This document shows positions 34,315-46,067 of a DNA stretch of 64,000 nucleotides, one piece after another. The stretch is from Sthenelais limicola (taxonomy: Eukaryota > Annelida > Polychaeta > Phyllodocida > Sigalionidae). The stretch is taken from contig OW804102.1 of the NCBI GenBank assembly GCA_942159475.1, forward strand, positions 28,588,873-28,652,872, in the 5' to 3' direction. The position numbers and the translations under genes are program-made. The notes below the pieces were generated by a model that searched no databases, was not told the origin of the DNA, and saw only the letters and a program-made list of their open reading frames with translations. The first letter of the stretch is position 1. Each line of letters begins with the position of its first letter.

Positions 34315-36333
34315 TTTATACTACGAATCCATTGATTTATGCTGCTTTTATGCTTTGATTTACCCTCTATGAATTGATCCTGGTTATTTATTGATTAGTC
34401 CCAGTAAAAGGAATGTTTTGGCGGCCTGAAAAACAGGTGAGAAAGTTAATGAACTTCATTCTTTCCTATTTTTTCATCTCATGACATTTTTAATCGGGAG
34501 CTCCTGGAACCAGTCGAAATTGACATTAGGTTGTGGCAAACCCAATGAATAATAGGACAGAGGAGTTAGATAATAAAGATTTCATGCTAGTCCAACCTGA
34601 GAGTTGTATCTATGGTATCATAAACTTTTCACGGTGCTGAGATCATCAATAAATTCACTATGAGAGACCAAAGAAATGGATTCGTAGTATAAATTTTAAG
34701 CAATGAATCTCTAATTTTGAAATATATGAAATGTTGTATCGTAGCATGGTTTCAGGTATATTTTATCCATCTATGCGAAACCAATTTATTTTTCTGGAAT
34801 GAATCTCTAATTTTGAAATATATATATGAAATGTTGTATCGTTCCTGATTCCAATATCAATCAAGTATAATTCCTGAAACTGTGTGTAGAGGAAGCTGTC
34901 AGCATCTGTAAAACATTTCTAAAAAAAAATTGATGTTAAACGATATTATTTCCTATGTAATTACATGGATTCGTAGTATAAATATTCTCATGGTGGATTC
35001 GTAGTATAAAATTAATTATTGAAATTGAATGGCTTGATTTTCATCCTGTATGTAAGTTCTAAAATTATTCTAATCTTCATCCTTGGTGACCAGGGATATT
35101 GTAGCATGGTTTCAGGTATATTTTATCCATCTATGCGAAAGCAATTTTTTTTTCTGGAATGAATCTCTAATTTTGAAATATATGAAATGTTGTATCGTTC
35201 CTGATTCCAATATCAATCAAGTATAACTCCTGAAACTGTGTGTAGAGGAAGCTTTCAGCATCTGTAAAACATTTCTCAAAAAAAAATTGATGTTAAACGA
35301 TATTATTTCCTATGTAATTAAGTGGATTCGTAGTATAAATATTCTCATGGTGGATTCGTAGTATAAAAGTAATTATTGAAATTGAATGGCTTGATTTTCA
35401 TCTAGTGTGTACGTTCTAAAATTATTTTAATCTTCATCCTTGGTGACCAGGGATATTGTAGCAGGGTTTCAGGTATTTTTTATCATATTGTCCTAGAAGC
35501 ATTTATCTTCCCACAGCAAGCATTTAAATCCAACAGACATAATGGTAGTAATAATAATAATAGAAATAAAAAAGCATATATGATACGTCCACTGGCATCC
35601 AATCAACTAAATTACCTCTAGCAACGTTCATTTCCTTCAAAATGATTGTAAATATGCCAAGAATTTGAGTGAAAAACGCTTAAACTATAAATTACATTTA
35701 TACTACGAATCCATTTATACTACGAATCCACCTATGTTAACCATCAATACCAAAAGAACCAGTTACAAATAAGCGGTGAACAGCTCCTATTATTGCTCAG
35801 GCCGTATGGCTAATGGATTCATAGTGAAAATTTGACTTAAATATGGCTAAAACGTAAATTATGGCTGAATTGATCATCCTGATCTTTAATATTTCCGACT
35901 TTATAAGACAATCTATCAAGAAAACCAGTAGAAATAAGACTTACATTGGTTTCAATGGCACAAAGCTTGAACGGTCATTGACACTGGATAAGTCAACTAA
36001 GCAGTAAAATGTTAGGTGGTGGCACTGTTCATCAAACTAACACTAGATGACATTGTGGATTCGTAGTATAAATATTTGGCATTTGGCTTTTTTCAGACTG
36101 GCTCCCACCACACCGAATGTATAAACACTAAATCTAGTATAAAAGCTTTTTTGGTCCATTTTTAGGCATTTTTTGTCTTTCCCTGCTCAGTCCTAAGATA
36201 TTATAGCCAGGTTACAAATCTTATGCCACACTTATTCTGACATGTGATGGGTATCTCAGAGATATATTAATTGAATTATAATTGAAATAATTTTACTGAT
36301 TCTTGTGCCATGAAAATGGATTCATAGTATAAA
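34315..36333. repeat. Cluster of eleven 17-bp motifs
   Basis: TGGATTCGTAGTATAAA or its inverse begins at 34315, 34677, 34966, 34994, 35323, 35351, 35697, 35714, 35814, 36056 and 36317; the ninth and eleventh are variants. Two pairs are 28 bp apart, and one pair (35697/35714) is directly abutting in the inverse orientation. Confidence 0.85.
34741..35470. repeat. Tandem duplication, about 360-bp period, inside family J
   Basis: GTAGCATGGTTTCAGG occurs at 34741 and again at 35101, and a shortened third start is at 35458. The two full units are near-identical throughout. Part of a unit also precedes 34741, from about 34703. Confidence 0.88.
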
Positions 36334-36781
36334 ACTTACTTATATCATGAATCTGGGGCTATAATTGATAACTAAAGATATGGACTACAGTGATAACATT
36401 TTCCAACATCATAAAATACATATTTTCGTATACAATGCAAGAAAAAAATCAAGGTTCGGACATATTTTGCAAAAACTGTGGGTGTTTTTGTAAAACAAAC
36501 CAAAAATGTTACAAAATTTCTGGATTTGACCAAGTAAATTCAGTAGGTTTGCTCATCATATTAGCTGAGAATACAGCTTTAAGGGAGAGTGAGGAAGACT
36601 GTATCTAAAGCTGTATCCATCTGCTCTATCTATCTGCCTGTATCTAAAACCTTTTAAAGTCTAGACAGGAATAACAGCTAATCCCAGCATCTTTAATCAA
36701 CAAATGGTTATGCTTTCAGTATTGGTGTCGCCTGCCTGTTTGTCTGTAGGAGTGACCTTGGTGCAAGTCAGGCTGGCCTGA

Positions 36782-36824
36782 TGCAGGTCTCAAACCTGGT
36801 GCTCTACCATCTGAGCTGCCGGAC
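36782..36824 (-). repeat. tRNA 5'-half-like sequence
   Basis: On the minus strand it reads AGCTCAGATGGTAGAGC, the canonical tRNA D-arm/A box, followed by a short CAGG-loop-CCTG hairpin. No T-arm or 3' acceptor strand follows, so this is a fragment or SINE head, not a working tRNA. Confidence 0.5.
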
Positions 36825-36896
36825 AACCTTGTCCCACTAGTTATGTTCCTCCAGCATATACATGACTGCCACAGACTGACACACTGTGTATATATA

Positions 36897-37231
36897 TGGG
36901 TTAGATTTTTAGAAAATGTACAATTGGCAGCTATACACATTTAGTAAATTCTGCTAAATTAGGCTTCAATTGGGCCAATACTAAGTAAATTCGAGTATAT
37001 TCGGCATTGCCTTGATTCTAGCTATCTGGTTAACGTGTGAGTCAACCGACTGCGCTACCACAACTGAAAGATTGCGCTGCTCAGCAGAACGTTCCACCTG
37101 GCTCACCTGGTAACACTAGCAATCTGTTTGGTTAGGTTGAAGTGTGTTTTGAACTTTATTTTCGTCTGAAATTTGGGTTATTTGAGAGGATTGGTGAAGG
37201 TGAATTGTACATTTTTTGGCGATCTCACCCA
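36897..37231 (+). mobile_element. Family A MITE, copy 9, with an insertion
   Basis: Both arms and the TA duplication (36895-36896 and 37232-37233) are present. The middle is split by about 93 bp at 37023-37115, flanked by a CTAGC duplication. A further 3' fragment of family A lies at 37401-37444. Confidence 0.8.
37023..37115 (-). repeat. Short insertion with tRNA D-arm-like A box
   Basis: On the minus strand it reads TGGTAGCGCAGTCGGTTGA, matching the tRNA D-arm/A-box pattern. No T-arm was found. CTAGC is repeated at 37018-37022 and 37116-37120, as expected for a target duplication. Confidence 0.45.
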
Positions 37232-37400
37232 TATATGAATTGTTATCTTTTTTCCCCAAAATTGTTGTGTTTGCAATGACAACAAAAATAGAGGAGTATC
37301 AGATGTGGTGCCACAATTTCTGGGAACTGTTGTTATTGTGTGGAGATTTGTGGACAATAATACAATTTGTTGCCGCCGTTTTCCCCTCAAGTGGAATGCC

Positions 37401-37444
37401 GAATTGGTGAAGGCGAATTGTACATTTTTTAACGATTTCACCCA
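37401..37444 (+). repeat. Family A 3' fragment
   Basis: GAATTGGTGAAGGCGAATTG followed by TACATTTTTTAACGATTTCACCCA is the A right end. The intervening 37234-37400 is unrelated sequence. Confidence 0.65.
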
Positions 37445-39036
37445 TATATACACACACAATGCCATATATATACAAAATATACTGAATCTTTTGTATATTC
37501 CATGTGTATTGTTCTTCCAGTACATCCCTCGTTATCCAATGCCCTGTACTTACTCTCAGTGCAGCATTTAACTGCTGCTATCTCCCCCACCCCTTCCTGT
37601 CTATAGTCCTAGTCTGTCCCTCCTATGAACATTTTTACACCGAACTGAAAGCCTAAGAGGATTACTGCGTTGCTTGACAGATTGGATGGAGTTGGAAGAA
37701 GCATAGTTAAAGATGAGCATCTAATGTAACACCTTGTTATATCCATATTCAACACTTTCCTTATCCAATAAGCCCATCGTTCATGATTAGAACTGCCATC
37801 CTCCCAGATTTTAATCCCTCTAAAGGATTGATTTTCACTGCAAGGTGATCAATGGATAATCTGCCTAGTCCCCATACATAATCATACATCAGTTATCTTA
37901 GTGCCCGTGGCGGCTTTGAATACGAGAGGCCTTGGAATAAAGGCGTTAGGGAAGCGACACTTTCTGAATTTTTATTATTAATTTAGTTCCTAGCTGAAGG
38001 TTGCCCTTTATTTACATGTAGTCGTCTGGGATAATAAAGCGAGAGCCTCCCACGTTAGTTCCGATAGCTTTGGAATATTATGATTGTGTCAAAGGATAGT
38101 CATTATATTATTGAGGGGCCATTGCGTTAGCAGGAAATTACATTTAATTGTATCTAGGATCTAATCGTTTCATCTTACTTAACATTTATTGTTAAGTGGT
38201 ATTGAATAGTCCATGCCCTCTTAGGGATAGGATTGAAAACAGACCAACCAAATAGAAATGATCGAAAGTATTATATTGTTCTGTTTTGGAAAGTTTAGCG
38301 CCAAATGTACCAAATTCAAGACAATATCTTAAACATATCCTCATATATAGTCTCTGAAGCTTTCAGCTTTAAATCAAAAGAGAACTGGAGATAATCGAAC
38401 ACAAAAGAGTAATCTTCTTACTACAGATATACGCCAAGTATACAAGAAATGAACATCCACCAATGGGAATACAATACAAGCCAATCGGAATAAACCACTT
38501 GAGTATACAGAGTACGCATATAAAGGATACTTCCAAGTCAAAGCACAGGCATGGCAAAGCCAAGGAACATAAAGAACAATAAAAACAAAATCAAAATGCC
38601 ATCATGAATATCTGGCTGGTAGAGTATACATGTGTTTTATGCCATATAGCCGGGTAAACAGACCAGTAAAATAGCACGAGCCATTAGAACCTCTGGCCAC
38701 TGGGCCATGGTCTGGCATAAAAATGTCAATTAGAATAGGAGACATTCACCACTGAAAGGAGTCCCTTCTCTCGCTGCCTGCATATGGCTACACTTAGAGG
38801 GGGAAATTGCTTCTGGAAATGAACCTTTTAGGAAGATTGATAACAATTCTTTTGTTGTTTATTTATTCAAGGATAAGACTTAAACATGTTAAGATAAACG
38901 GTGTCAGTTTGTGAATGGTTCAGGACCGTCTGAATGTGTTGCCATGGCAAACGGTGGGAAGGGTAGTACACTACCATCGCATCGGGACTATTGCAATACT
39001 TCTGACTATAGGGTATTCAAGATATCATTCATACTA
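37445..39036. other. Intergenic
   Basis: A short family-B-like phrase near 38310-38345; an X-box-like GTTGCCATGGCAAAC at 38938. No gene. Confidence 0.45.
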
Positions 39037-39517
39037 TAGGGGATTTGCATAGTTGCCATTTTGAATCTTGATTCGCATGGAATTATGGGACTGATGGTAC
39101 GGTGTAAAAACTATTGAAAACATGCCATGTTCAGCATGGACAACTTATCAATGCTCTAATGTCAATATACATGTGAGTGAGTGAGTGAGATTGGTTGCTT
39201 TACGCCCTTATCAACACATTTAAGATGGTTATATCAAGGACCGGAGAGCTGAGAGGGAGGTAGATTATGATCGTACCCAGGAAATAGAGATGAGAGAGGG
39301 AGAGGGAGACAGATAAAAAGAGACAGACACAAGCCTCCATCTTTCCCATCATGCATTCGGTTTTCATAGATCATTTACGCAAACTATGATATTGGTGAAA
39401 ACATTCTTGTAATTTTTGAGAAAGAAAATTACTTAATATTTGTATGTCAGATTTGAACTGAATCCATCCCAGTATGCACTGTAACAGACATGTACAGTGG
39501 CACATGCAAATCCCCTA
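39037..39517 (+). mobile_element. Family H MITE, copy 2, with SINE-like insertion
   Basis: Same ends as copy 1. Matches it except for the insertion at 39173-39330. Confidence 0.78.
39173..39330 (+). mobile_element. SINE-like family S, copy 2
   Basis: Starts with (GTGA)n inside family H; the 3' end AGACAGACACA is shorter than in copy 5. Confidence 0.7.
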
Positions 39518-40328
39518 TAGTAGAAAACAACGCTTATAGTTTCCCTTTATATTCATAGAACTGAATGAGAGAGTAGAGTAACATAGAGTAATGCAAGCCC
39601 TATAAAGTGGTACAAGATCCTTCGCATGGAACAAAGGCCACTGTAAAACTTTTGTTCCTGTTTTCTCATGTTTCCACTCGATGTGAATTGATTGCAAACG
39701 TTGATTGAAACAAATAGTGCACAGGCTTGGCCTCTGCAATTCCATGCATAGACTATGTAAGACATGACTGCTGGGATTCACCACACCACCGGTTTTTTAA
39801 GAGCTTGAAAGCTGTAGGTTGAAAATACAGACCAAGTATATTTGTTCTCTCTGGTAAATCGATTGCAAACCTACTTAGCGCTTTGCAAGAAGCCAGAGAA
39901 GGAGGTTGTGAGAACTGCCCAATCTGTCCTGCCCCACTCTGACTCTGTCCCCTCTCTATCTATCCTTCTGTCTCTGGCTCAGAGGTTTTCCTTACCTTCA
40001 ACTCAATTCTGGTCCTGCCCTCTCTGTTTTTTTTCCTGAGGATTCTAAGATAACATCGCAAGGCGTATTGATTGCAGTTGTCTGGGGTATATTGCTAAAC
40101 CTTTCTCAGAAGTAAAAATCTTTGCCTGCTCTTTGTCTGGGATTCTCTTTGGCAAACTTTTATTTTTTATCACTTTGCGAGTTGCTCTTAAGAGTCACTC
40201 AATGTGTTTGCCGTTTTGGCCCCAGAGGCAATTGCGTGGCCTTGCTTTTACTGGTGCATTAGTGCGTTCGTTTAAAACCTGGATGGGCGGTGGTGCCCTA
40301 CACACGCTTATTATGGCTCAGATCAACA
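39518..40328. other. Intergenic
   Basis: Frames of 65-89 codons on both strands, none protein-like. Confidence 0.45.
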
Positions 40329-40450
40329 TATGTGATGTGTTTCAGGAAAATAAGTCACAGGTCGCAAAAAATGGATTGTGAGATATCATCACATTTGAAA
40401 AGATGAGATCAAGCCGATTTCAATATAGTAAACAGACATTTAATAAGTGC

Positions 40451-40906
40451 TTTCTGTCTCTTTTCTCTGTCTCTCTCTACCTACTTCTCTATCTCTATTT
40501 CCTGGGTATGATCATAAACTTCCTCCCTCTCAGCTCTCCTGCCCTTGAAATAACCATATTAAATGTGTTGATAAGGGCTTAAATACAGGTTAACTAACGA
40601 GTTGTTTGAAGGAGCGTGAAAATTGCACGAGTTGCATATCAACGAGTGCAATATTCTAAGCGACTGAAACCAACAAGTTAGTCAACAGATTTATTATACA
40701 TGCTTTCAATCATGAAAATAGAAACAAATTGAGTCGTAAATTTGAATTTTACCGGTAATCTTATTAAAAATGACAGATTGGTTGCCAAGACAACCCCACG
40801 TAAATCACTAGTGAAATACGCATTATGCGTAAATCACTCAAGATACGTTGTTTTCAGAGCAATGCGTGTATAATAAAGCAATTTATCTCGCTCACCCACT
40901 CTAATA
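40451..40906 (-). mobile_element. SINE-like family S, copy 3, itself interrupted
   Basis: S sequence at 40451-40582 and again at 40874-40906 (CTCGCTCACCCACTC), with about 290 unrelated bases between them. It is flanked by TAATAAGTGCTT on both sides in the host B element. Confidence 0.65.
40583..40873. repeat. Unidentified insertion inside SINE copy 3
   Basis: Sequence between TAA repeats, absent from the other S copies. It holds the motif GTTGCCAAGACAAC. No arms were confirmed. Confidence 0.4.
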
Positions 40907-41377
40907 AGTGCTTCTATATTTTAAGTATAATGTCTTCATTTTGAAAACCAAGTCTGCAATATTTCTGGCTACTAGTACGGTAGCTAAATATACCCTTAAG
41001 ATGGCCTTAGAAATACATGGATATATTCAATACATTGTCTTAAAAATTGGAACATCTATTCATGTCCAGAGATCCCCGAAAATAAAAACATTCCGATGAA
41101 GACATCTTGTGAATAAAACACTGGGATTAATATCCATTTTGCGACTTGTGACTTATTTTTCTGAAACACATCACATAACTGTTGTCCCCCAACTAGGACA
41201 TTCCAGCCGGATCAGTCTAGTTTCAACTATATATCATTCTCCCCATGAGAGGTTTCCAAGTGATTTATTCTTTTATTACTGAATGTGTTGTACGCTAGTC
41301 ACGACACAGTTAGTAGTTCAATCATGAAAAACCCCACCAATATCATATAGCGTGAGATCGTAACTTCTCTAATAGTA

Positions 41378-41875
41378 GTGCAGTTTGTATTAAACTTGCA
41401 GTTTACAAATACTGTAAAGAGTTCAGCAATAATGGCCTACTATGCACACTTTCATACATACATATATATACGATTACAAAGGACAAAGCAAAACAAAGCT
41501 TACAGAACAAAGCTCTACAATTTATTGATGAAACAATGTATCATAAGAAGGGTTTGTTTAACATGCACTTACGTTGTAAACTTCCACCTTAAGCTTATAG
41601 AAAGGAAATTCGAACCCTTAGCCTTCTTAAGAATACAGGTACTTTTTTTGTATGAGAATTTGGGATATGAGCTTAGGAGTGGTTCTAGAAGTAAGATCAA
41701 ACCAATAAGGTTGTGGGAAGGATGGTATGTCAAGAAGTTTTATTGGAAGAATAACAGGTATGTGAAAAAAATCCGTACAATGAATGAGGTGAACTCATTT
41801 AAGCTTAGTCTGAGAAAACATTTGAATGTTCTTGTTCGATCTGGGCGTGCTGAACTGTCAAATTGTGGCCAATAA
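41378..41875 (+). other. 165-codon frame of uncertain nature
   Basis: The C-terminal part (KKIRTMNEVNSFKLSLRKHL) vaguely resembles the end of non-LTR retrotransposon reverse transcriptases, where a short xVNxFKxxLxxHL helix is common. The stop codon is followed within a few bases by AATAAAAA. No catalytic motif is present. It could be the 3' end of a degraded LINE or a chance frame. Confidence 0.2.
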
Positions 41876-42391
41876 AAATATGTTTAAAAAGGATAAAAAA
41901 CAAAAATGGGTCTGTAAGTGTGGCAGACACTAAGCGAAGTATTGGGATTATTTATTTTTTCGGAAATTAACAAATTAAATTGGAATATGAAAATGTGAGA
42001 GCACGGCGCGGGTGATAGTCTCTAAATGTTATGTTTTTTATCTACTTTTTCTTTGACATTTACCTACTACACTTACGTTCTACGATTACATATATAGTAA
42101 CTTTACTTATGTAAAATCAGGCAATATTGATAAATCGTACCACTTGTGAAATATATCTGTGACTTGAATAAAAAAAAATCTAAATCCAAAAAATCTAAGA
42201 CTGTAATAGTAATATATTGATTGGTGTGCCCTGAGTATTAACCGGTAGGTGGGGGAGGTGTTGTATGAGCCATGATAGTGTGGCCTCCCACCACTAGAGG
42301 CACTGTGCGCTGAGGTGTGTGGAGGTGTGCATGATGGCACGGGCAATGTGTAACAGGCAATATACTGCAGTGACAACAGGTCGGCAATATA

Positions 42392-42630
42392 TGGGTCAGA
42401 TCGTCAGAGAATGTACAATTTTTCTTCACCAATCCTCTCATATAATCCAGATTTAAGACAAAAATCAGGTACAAAATACCGTTCAACATAACCACATAGA
42501 CTGTTCAAAGCAAGGTAATATCAAATATACTCAGATATACCTATAGTATTGACCATTTCTCAGTCTAATTTAGCAGAATTTACTAAATGTGTGGATCTGA
42601 CGATTGTACATTTTGTAAGGATCTGACCCA
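42392..42630 (-). mobile_element. Family A MITE, copy 10
   Basis: Arms TGGGTCAGATCGTCAG and AAGGATCTGACCCA, TA on both sides. Confidence 0.82.
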
Positions 42631-42876
42631 TATACTCTTATGGTGTGAGAGGAACTATTCCAGGCTATCCAGTTCCAAATGCTGTAGGGGTATGACCAAT
42701 GTTAAATTCCGGTTCTGTCTCAAATCATATAAATACTATAATCATATAATTACTATGAAGTATGTAATATGTTTCTACTGCCTAGAATCCTAATATGATT
42801 CTAATCAAATAAAAGGGTAGAGGGTAGTGAGTATTGGGAGAGATGAGTGGGGAAAGTAGAACCCAAGTACGGTATG

Positions 42877-43117
42877 TGGGTGAAAGCACCAGAAAATATA
42901 CAATTCGTTTTCACCATGCAATCCTCTCAAATAATCCAAATTTAGGACAAAAGTGAGGTTCAAAATTCAGTTCAACATAACCAAACAAATAGTTTCAATC
43001 AAGGCAATATAAAATATATTCAGATATGCCTAGTATTGGGAATTTTTCAGTCTAATTTAGCAGAATTTACTAAATGTGTAGATCTGCCAATTGTACATTT
43101 TCTGATGATCTGACCCA
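42877..43117 (-). mobile_element. Family A MITE, copy 11
   Basis: Left arm degraded (TGGGTGAAAGCACCAG), right arm TGATGATCTGACCCA intact. Confidence 0.78.
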
Positions 43118-43472
43118 TAAATACAAAGTCACGAAGCAGGCGGCAATAGGAGAGAGGAGGAGGAGGATAGAAATGCCACTGTTAAGTACCTTTGAACGAT
43201 CAGAGACAGGGCCGGTAGAGCAAAGTCAAGAGGAAACTCAAGATGCCTTCTTGAGATGCTATTGAGAATGTAACATGAAGCCTTTAAGACTTATACAGAT
43301 CTACAGGTGGTACAGGTAGAACATAGTTACAAAGCTTGAATAAGGATGCATAATATGTTCCTAAACCACCCATGTGCTCTACTGGGTTAGACCCTAAAGT
43401 GTGGATTATGCTGAGGATTATAACTCTAAATGACGTTTAAAATAAATTTATTCACAGATGTTGTTTGCTATA

Positions 43473-43709
43473 AGGGGCAGATCTTCAGAAAATGTACAAT
43501 TTCCTTTCACCAATCCTCTCAAATAACCCACATTTCAGACGAGAATAAAGTTCAAAATACAATTCAACCTAATTAAATAGATTGTCAGAATCAATGCAAT
43601 GCCGAATATACTCGAATTTACCTAGTATTGGCCAAATTGCAGCCTAATTTAGCAGAATTTACTAAATGTATACAGCTGCCAATTGCACATTTTCTGAAAA
43701 TCTGACCCA
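43473..43709 (-). mobile_element. Family A MITE, copy 12
   Basis: Left arm AGGGGCAGATCTTCAG, right arm GAAAATCTGACCCA; TA on both sides. Confidence 0.8.
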
Positions 43710-43841
43710 TAAGCGAAATAATATCATTTTGAACCTTTCGCATATTTCAGTACATTTACAGATATATATATATGAAATGTGAAAACACGTAAATATCAAC
43801 ACAAGCAGTTATCATTCCTTTTGGGGTTGCCTCACCCTCGT

Positions 43842-43907
43842 CATAATATGATATCTCAAAATCTATTTTTGGGACTTGGGACTAATTTTCCTATGACACA
43901 CCATATA
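43842..43907 (-). repeat. Family B short end fragment
   Basis: About 65 bp: TATGATATCTCAAAATC then a diverged arm ending in ACACACCATA. Confidence 0.6.
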
Positions 43908-44307
43908 GATCTATCGAGTATACATTTTGGGGGCAGGTTTCTACTGGCGCGACCTATAGTTTCCCTGCTATCTGAGGCTGACAACTGGAGGGTCAGGTGG
44001 CGGCTGGCTTAGCGTGCACAACTGTCTCACATCCCTCACATTCTCATAGGAATTACAAATAACAGGTACAAATGATGGAAATCTCAATGTAAATGCAATT
44101 GTATTCAGATTATTCAGTGTGAGTTATAGTAATATATTGTAACCATCTCCGAGAATTATATATAGATTAGTGTGCATTCATTTAGGACTCATGTTCTTAA
44201 AACCCATCACCAAAGTGTTTAGCCTGGAAATAATAGCTCAGTAGTGTTCATATAAGTTGGCAGTCTGTCTGGGACACCAGCCCAGCACGTGCATCCAATT
44301 GATGCAG

Positions 44308-44701
44308 CGGGATGTTTCATAAAAAAACAAGATAAGATCGTATGATATCGGATACATCATATGATAAATTATTAGATTGTCACACGATGTATCTTACGAT
44401 ATAAGATGTTGTCTCAAATGTTATTCCTCTTTTCCTAAGAAGAATTATATATAGGAGGCTCTCGGAAATAATATCATTACTTGTTTTGTAACTCTAATGG
44501 TTTGCCTAATTATCAATAATATTCTTTTACTAGTTATGCTCTTGTGTCAAAAATGAATTATAACTAGAAAAATAGTATCCTACTTCTTAAAAACGGTCTT
44601 AAATTTAAGATTTCTTGTATATGTTTACGATATCTTGCATCCATATACAACGCTCTTATATTTACGATTAGGTCGTACGATTTGTATTTATGAAACAGCC
44701 C
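44308..44701. mobile_element. Family K MITE, Harbinger-like ends
   Basis: Left end GGGATGTTTCATAAA, right end (inverse) GGGCTGTTTCATAAA, then GATCGTATGATA against ATCGTACGACC. A possible CAG duplication flanks it. GGGxTGTTTCA ends recall PIF/Harbinger elements; this is a resemblance only. Confidence 0.6.
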
Positions 44702-44852
44702 CAGGTGTGATTATACTTTCATTTACACCCCCTCGAGCTGTGCATTCCAGGCTAGACGTACGTCAATAGCTATGTCCAGTTAGGTGGACAGGGGTCAGGG
44801 GGACAATGTGCTGGACACATATCTGACTGGGTGGTCAGTGCAATCTCCTATA

Positions 44853-45089
44853 TGAGTCAGATTTTCAGAAAATGTACAATTCGCCTTCACCAATCCTCTC
44901 AAATAACCCACATTTAAGACAAAAATGATCTTCAAAATGCAGTTTAACATAACAGAACTGATACTTCAAGTCAATGCGATACCAAATATACTCAGATATA
45001 CCCGGTATTCATCATTTTTCAGCCTAATTTAGCAGAATTTCCTAAATGTGTAGAGCTGCTAATTGTACATTTTGTGAAAATCTGACCCA
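44853..45089 (-). mobile_element. Family A MITE, copy 13
   Basis: Arms TGAGTCAGATTTTCAG and GAAAATCTGACCCA with typical interior. Confidence 0.8.
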
Positions 45090-45811
45090 CATACGTATTG
45101 GAGCAGGCAGGTAGAGGAGGGAGTGGAGGGAACAGCCAGTCAGAGCAGGGGGTAAAGTGTCACTAATGGCATGCTTAAATGTTTCCCACTTTTTTCTGAA
45201 TATGAAAACATTGAACCAATATTTAATGATGTTTATTTCCATATTACATAGAATTAAAGAAGAACAAATAGAAACAAATGTAAAAAGGAATACTCTCTGT
45301 GAATGTCACAGGTCTTCCGAGAATCCCTAGAATTTTGATAACTCTATCTCTGTCATTCCCTATAAAACATAGACGTGAAAAATAATCTTAGTAATTCATT
45401 AAAACTAAGGTACCGTACCCATGGATAGACTTTTGTCACGTACCCCACCCTCTCCCTGCAATTCTCGGATTAGCTCCTGGAGATCCTCTTAGGTTCCTAA
45501 ATATATAAGTGTTAAGAAGAGAAAAGAGAAACCCTACCTCTAGTTAGATTGAGATAAGGGTCTGTCTCACACACACATAGAGATCCATGTCATGACCAAC
45601 AATAGCCATTGTTGAATTGTATCATCTGGATAATGGGATCCTGGCTTGTTATTTTGCATGGCTAATTATTATCACTGTTATGCTCTAACAGTCAAGGAAT
45701 CCCAGCCTATACATAGTAGCTTCATGATCAACCACTTTTTTTTATTTTGTTAGGATTTATTTATACTGGGAGTACAAGATCCCCTTCTCGTTGTTTTCAC
45801 TTGGCCCAATC

Positions 45812-45951
45812 CTGTCCCTTTTCTCTGTCTCTCTCTCTTCTTCTCTATCTCTATTTCCTGGGTATGATCATAAACTGCCTCCCTCTCAGCTCTCCTGCCC
45901 TTCATATAACCATGTTAAATAAGGGCGTAAAGCAATCAATCTCACTCACTC
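45812..45951 (-). mobile_element. SINE-like family S, copy 4
   Basis: Reverse orientation, ending AATCTCACTCACTCC. Part of a 91-codon frame that is not a gene. Confidence 0.7.
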
Positions 45952-46067
45952 CAATCCCTTTGAGATATCTTTTATACGGGCATATAGTTGGTTATGTACA
46001 TAATTACAGAAAGAAATTTTAACTCATGGGTTCAAGCCTTTCAATCATGACGAGGTATTAAGTATGT

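Larger units (their letters stand above)
33814..36578. mobile_element. Family J element, TTAA-flanked, non-coding, motif-rich
   Basis: Ends AGCTGCACTCTCAGCTAA and the inverse of AGCTGTATTCTCAGCTAA (two mismatches), with TTAA at 33810-33813 and 36579-36582. A second inverted match lies further in: AAATCCxGAAATTTTGTAAC at about 34145 and mirrored at about 36505-36525. About 2.8 kb with no credible reading frame. TTAA duplications are typical of piggyBac and Kolobok elements; which applies, if either, is open. Confidence 0.65.
40331..41175 (+). mobile_element. Family B MITE split by a SINE-like insertion
   Basis: TA at 40329-40330 and 41176-41177. The interior is interrupted by 40451-40906, with TAATAAGTGCTT repeated on both sides of the insertion. 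Confidence 0.78.

Noticed and set aside
36782..36824. Functional tRNA gene
   Set aside because: Only the D-arm region fits; no T-arm and no acceptor pairing.
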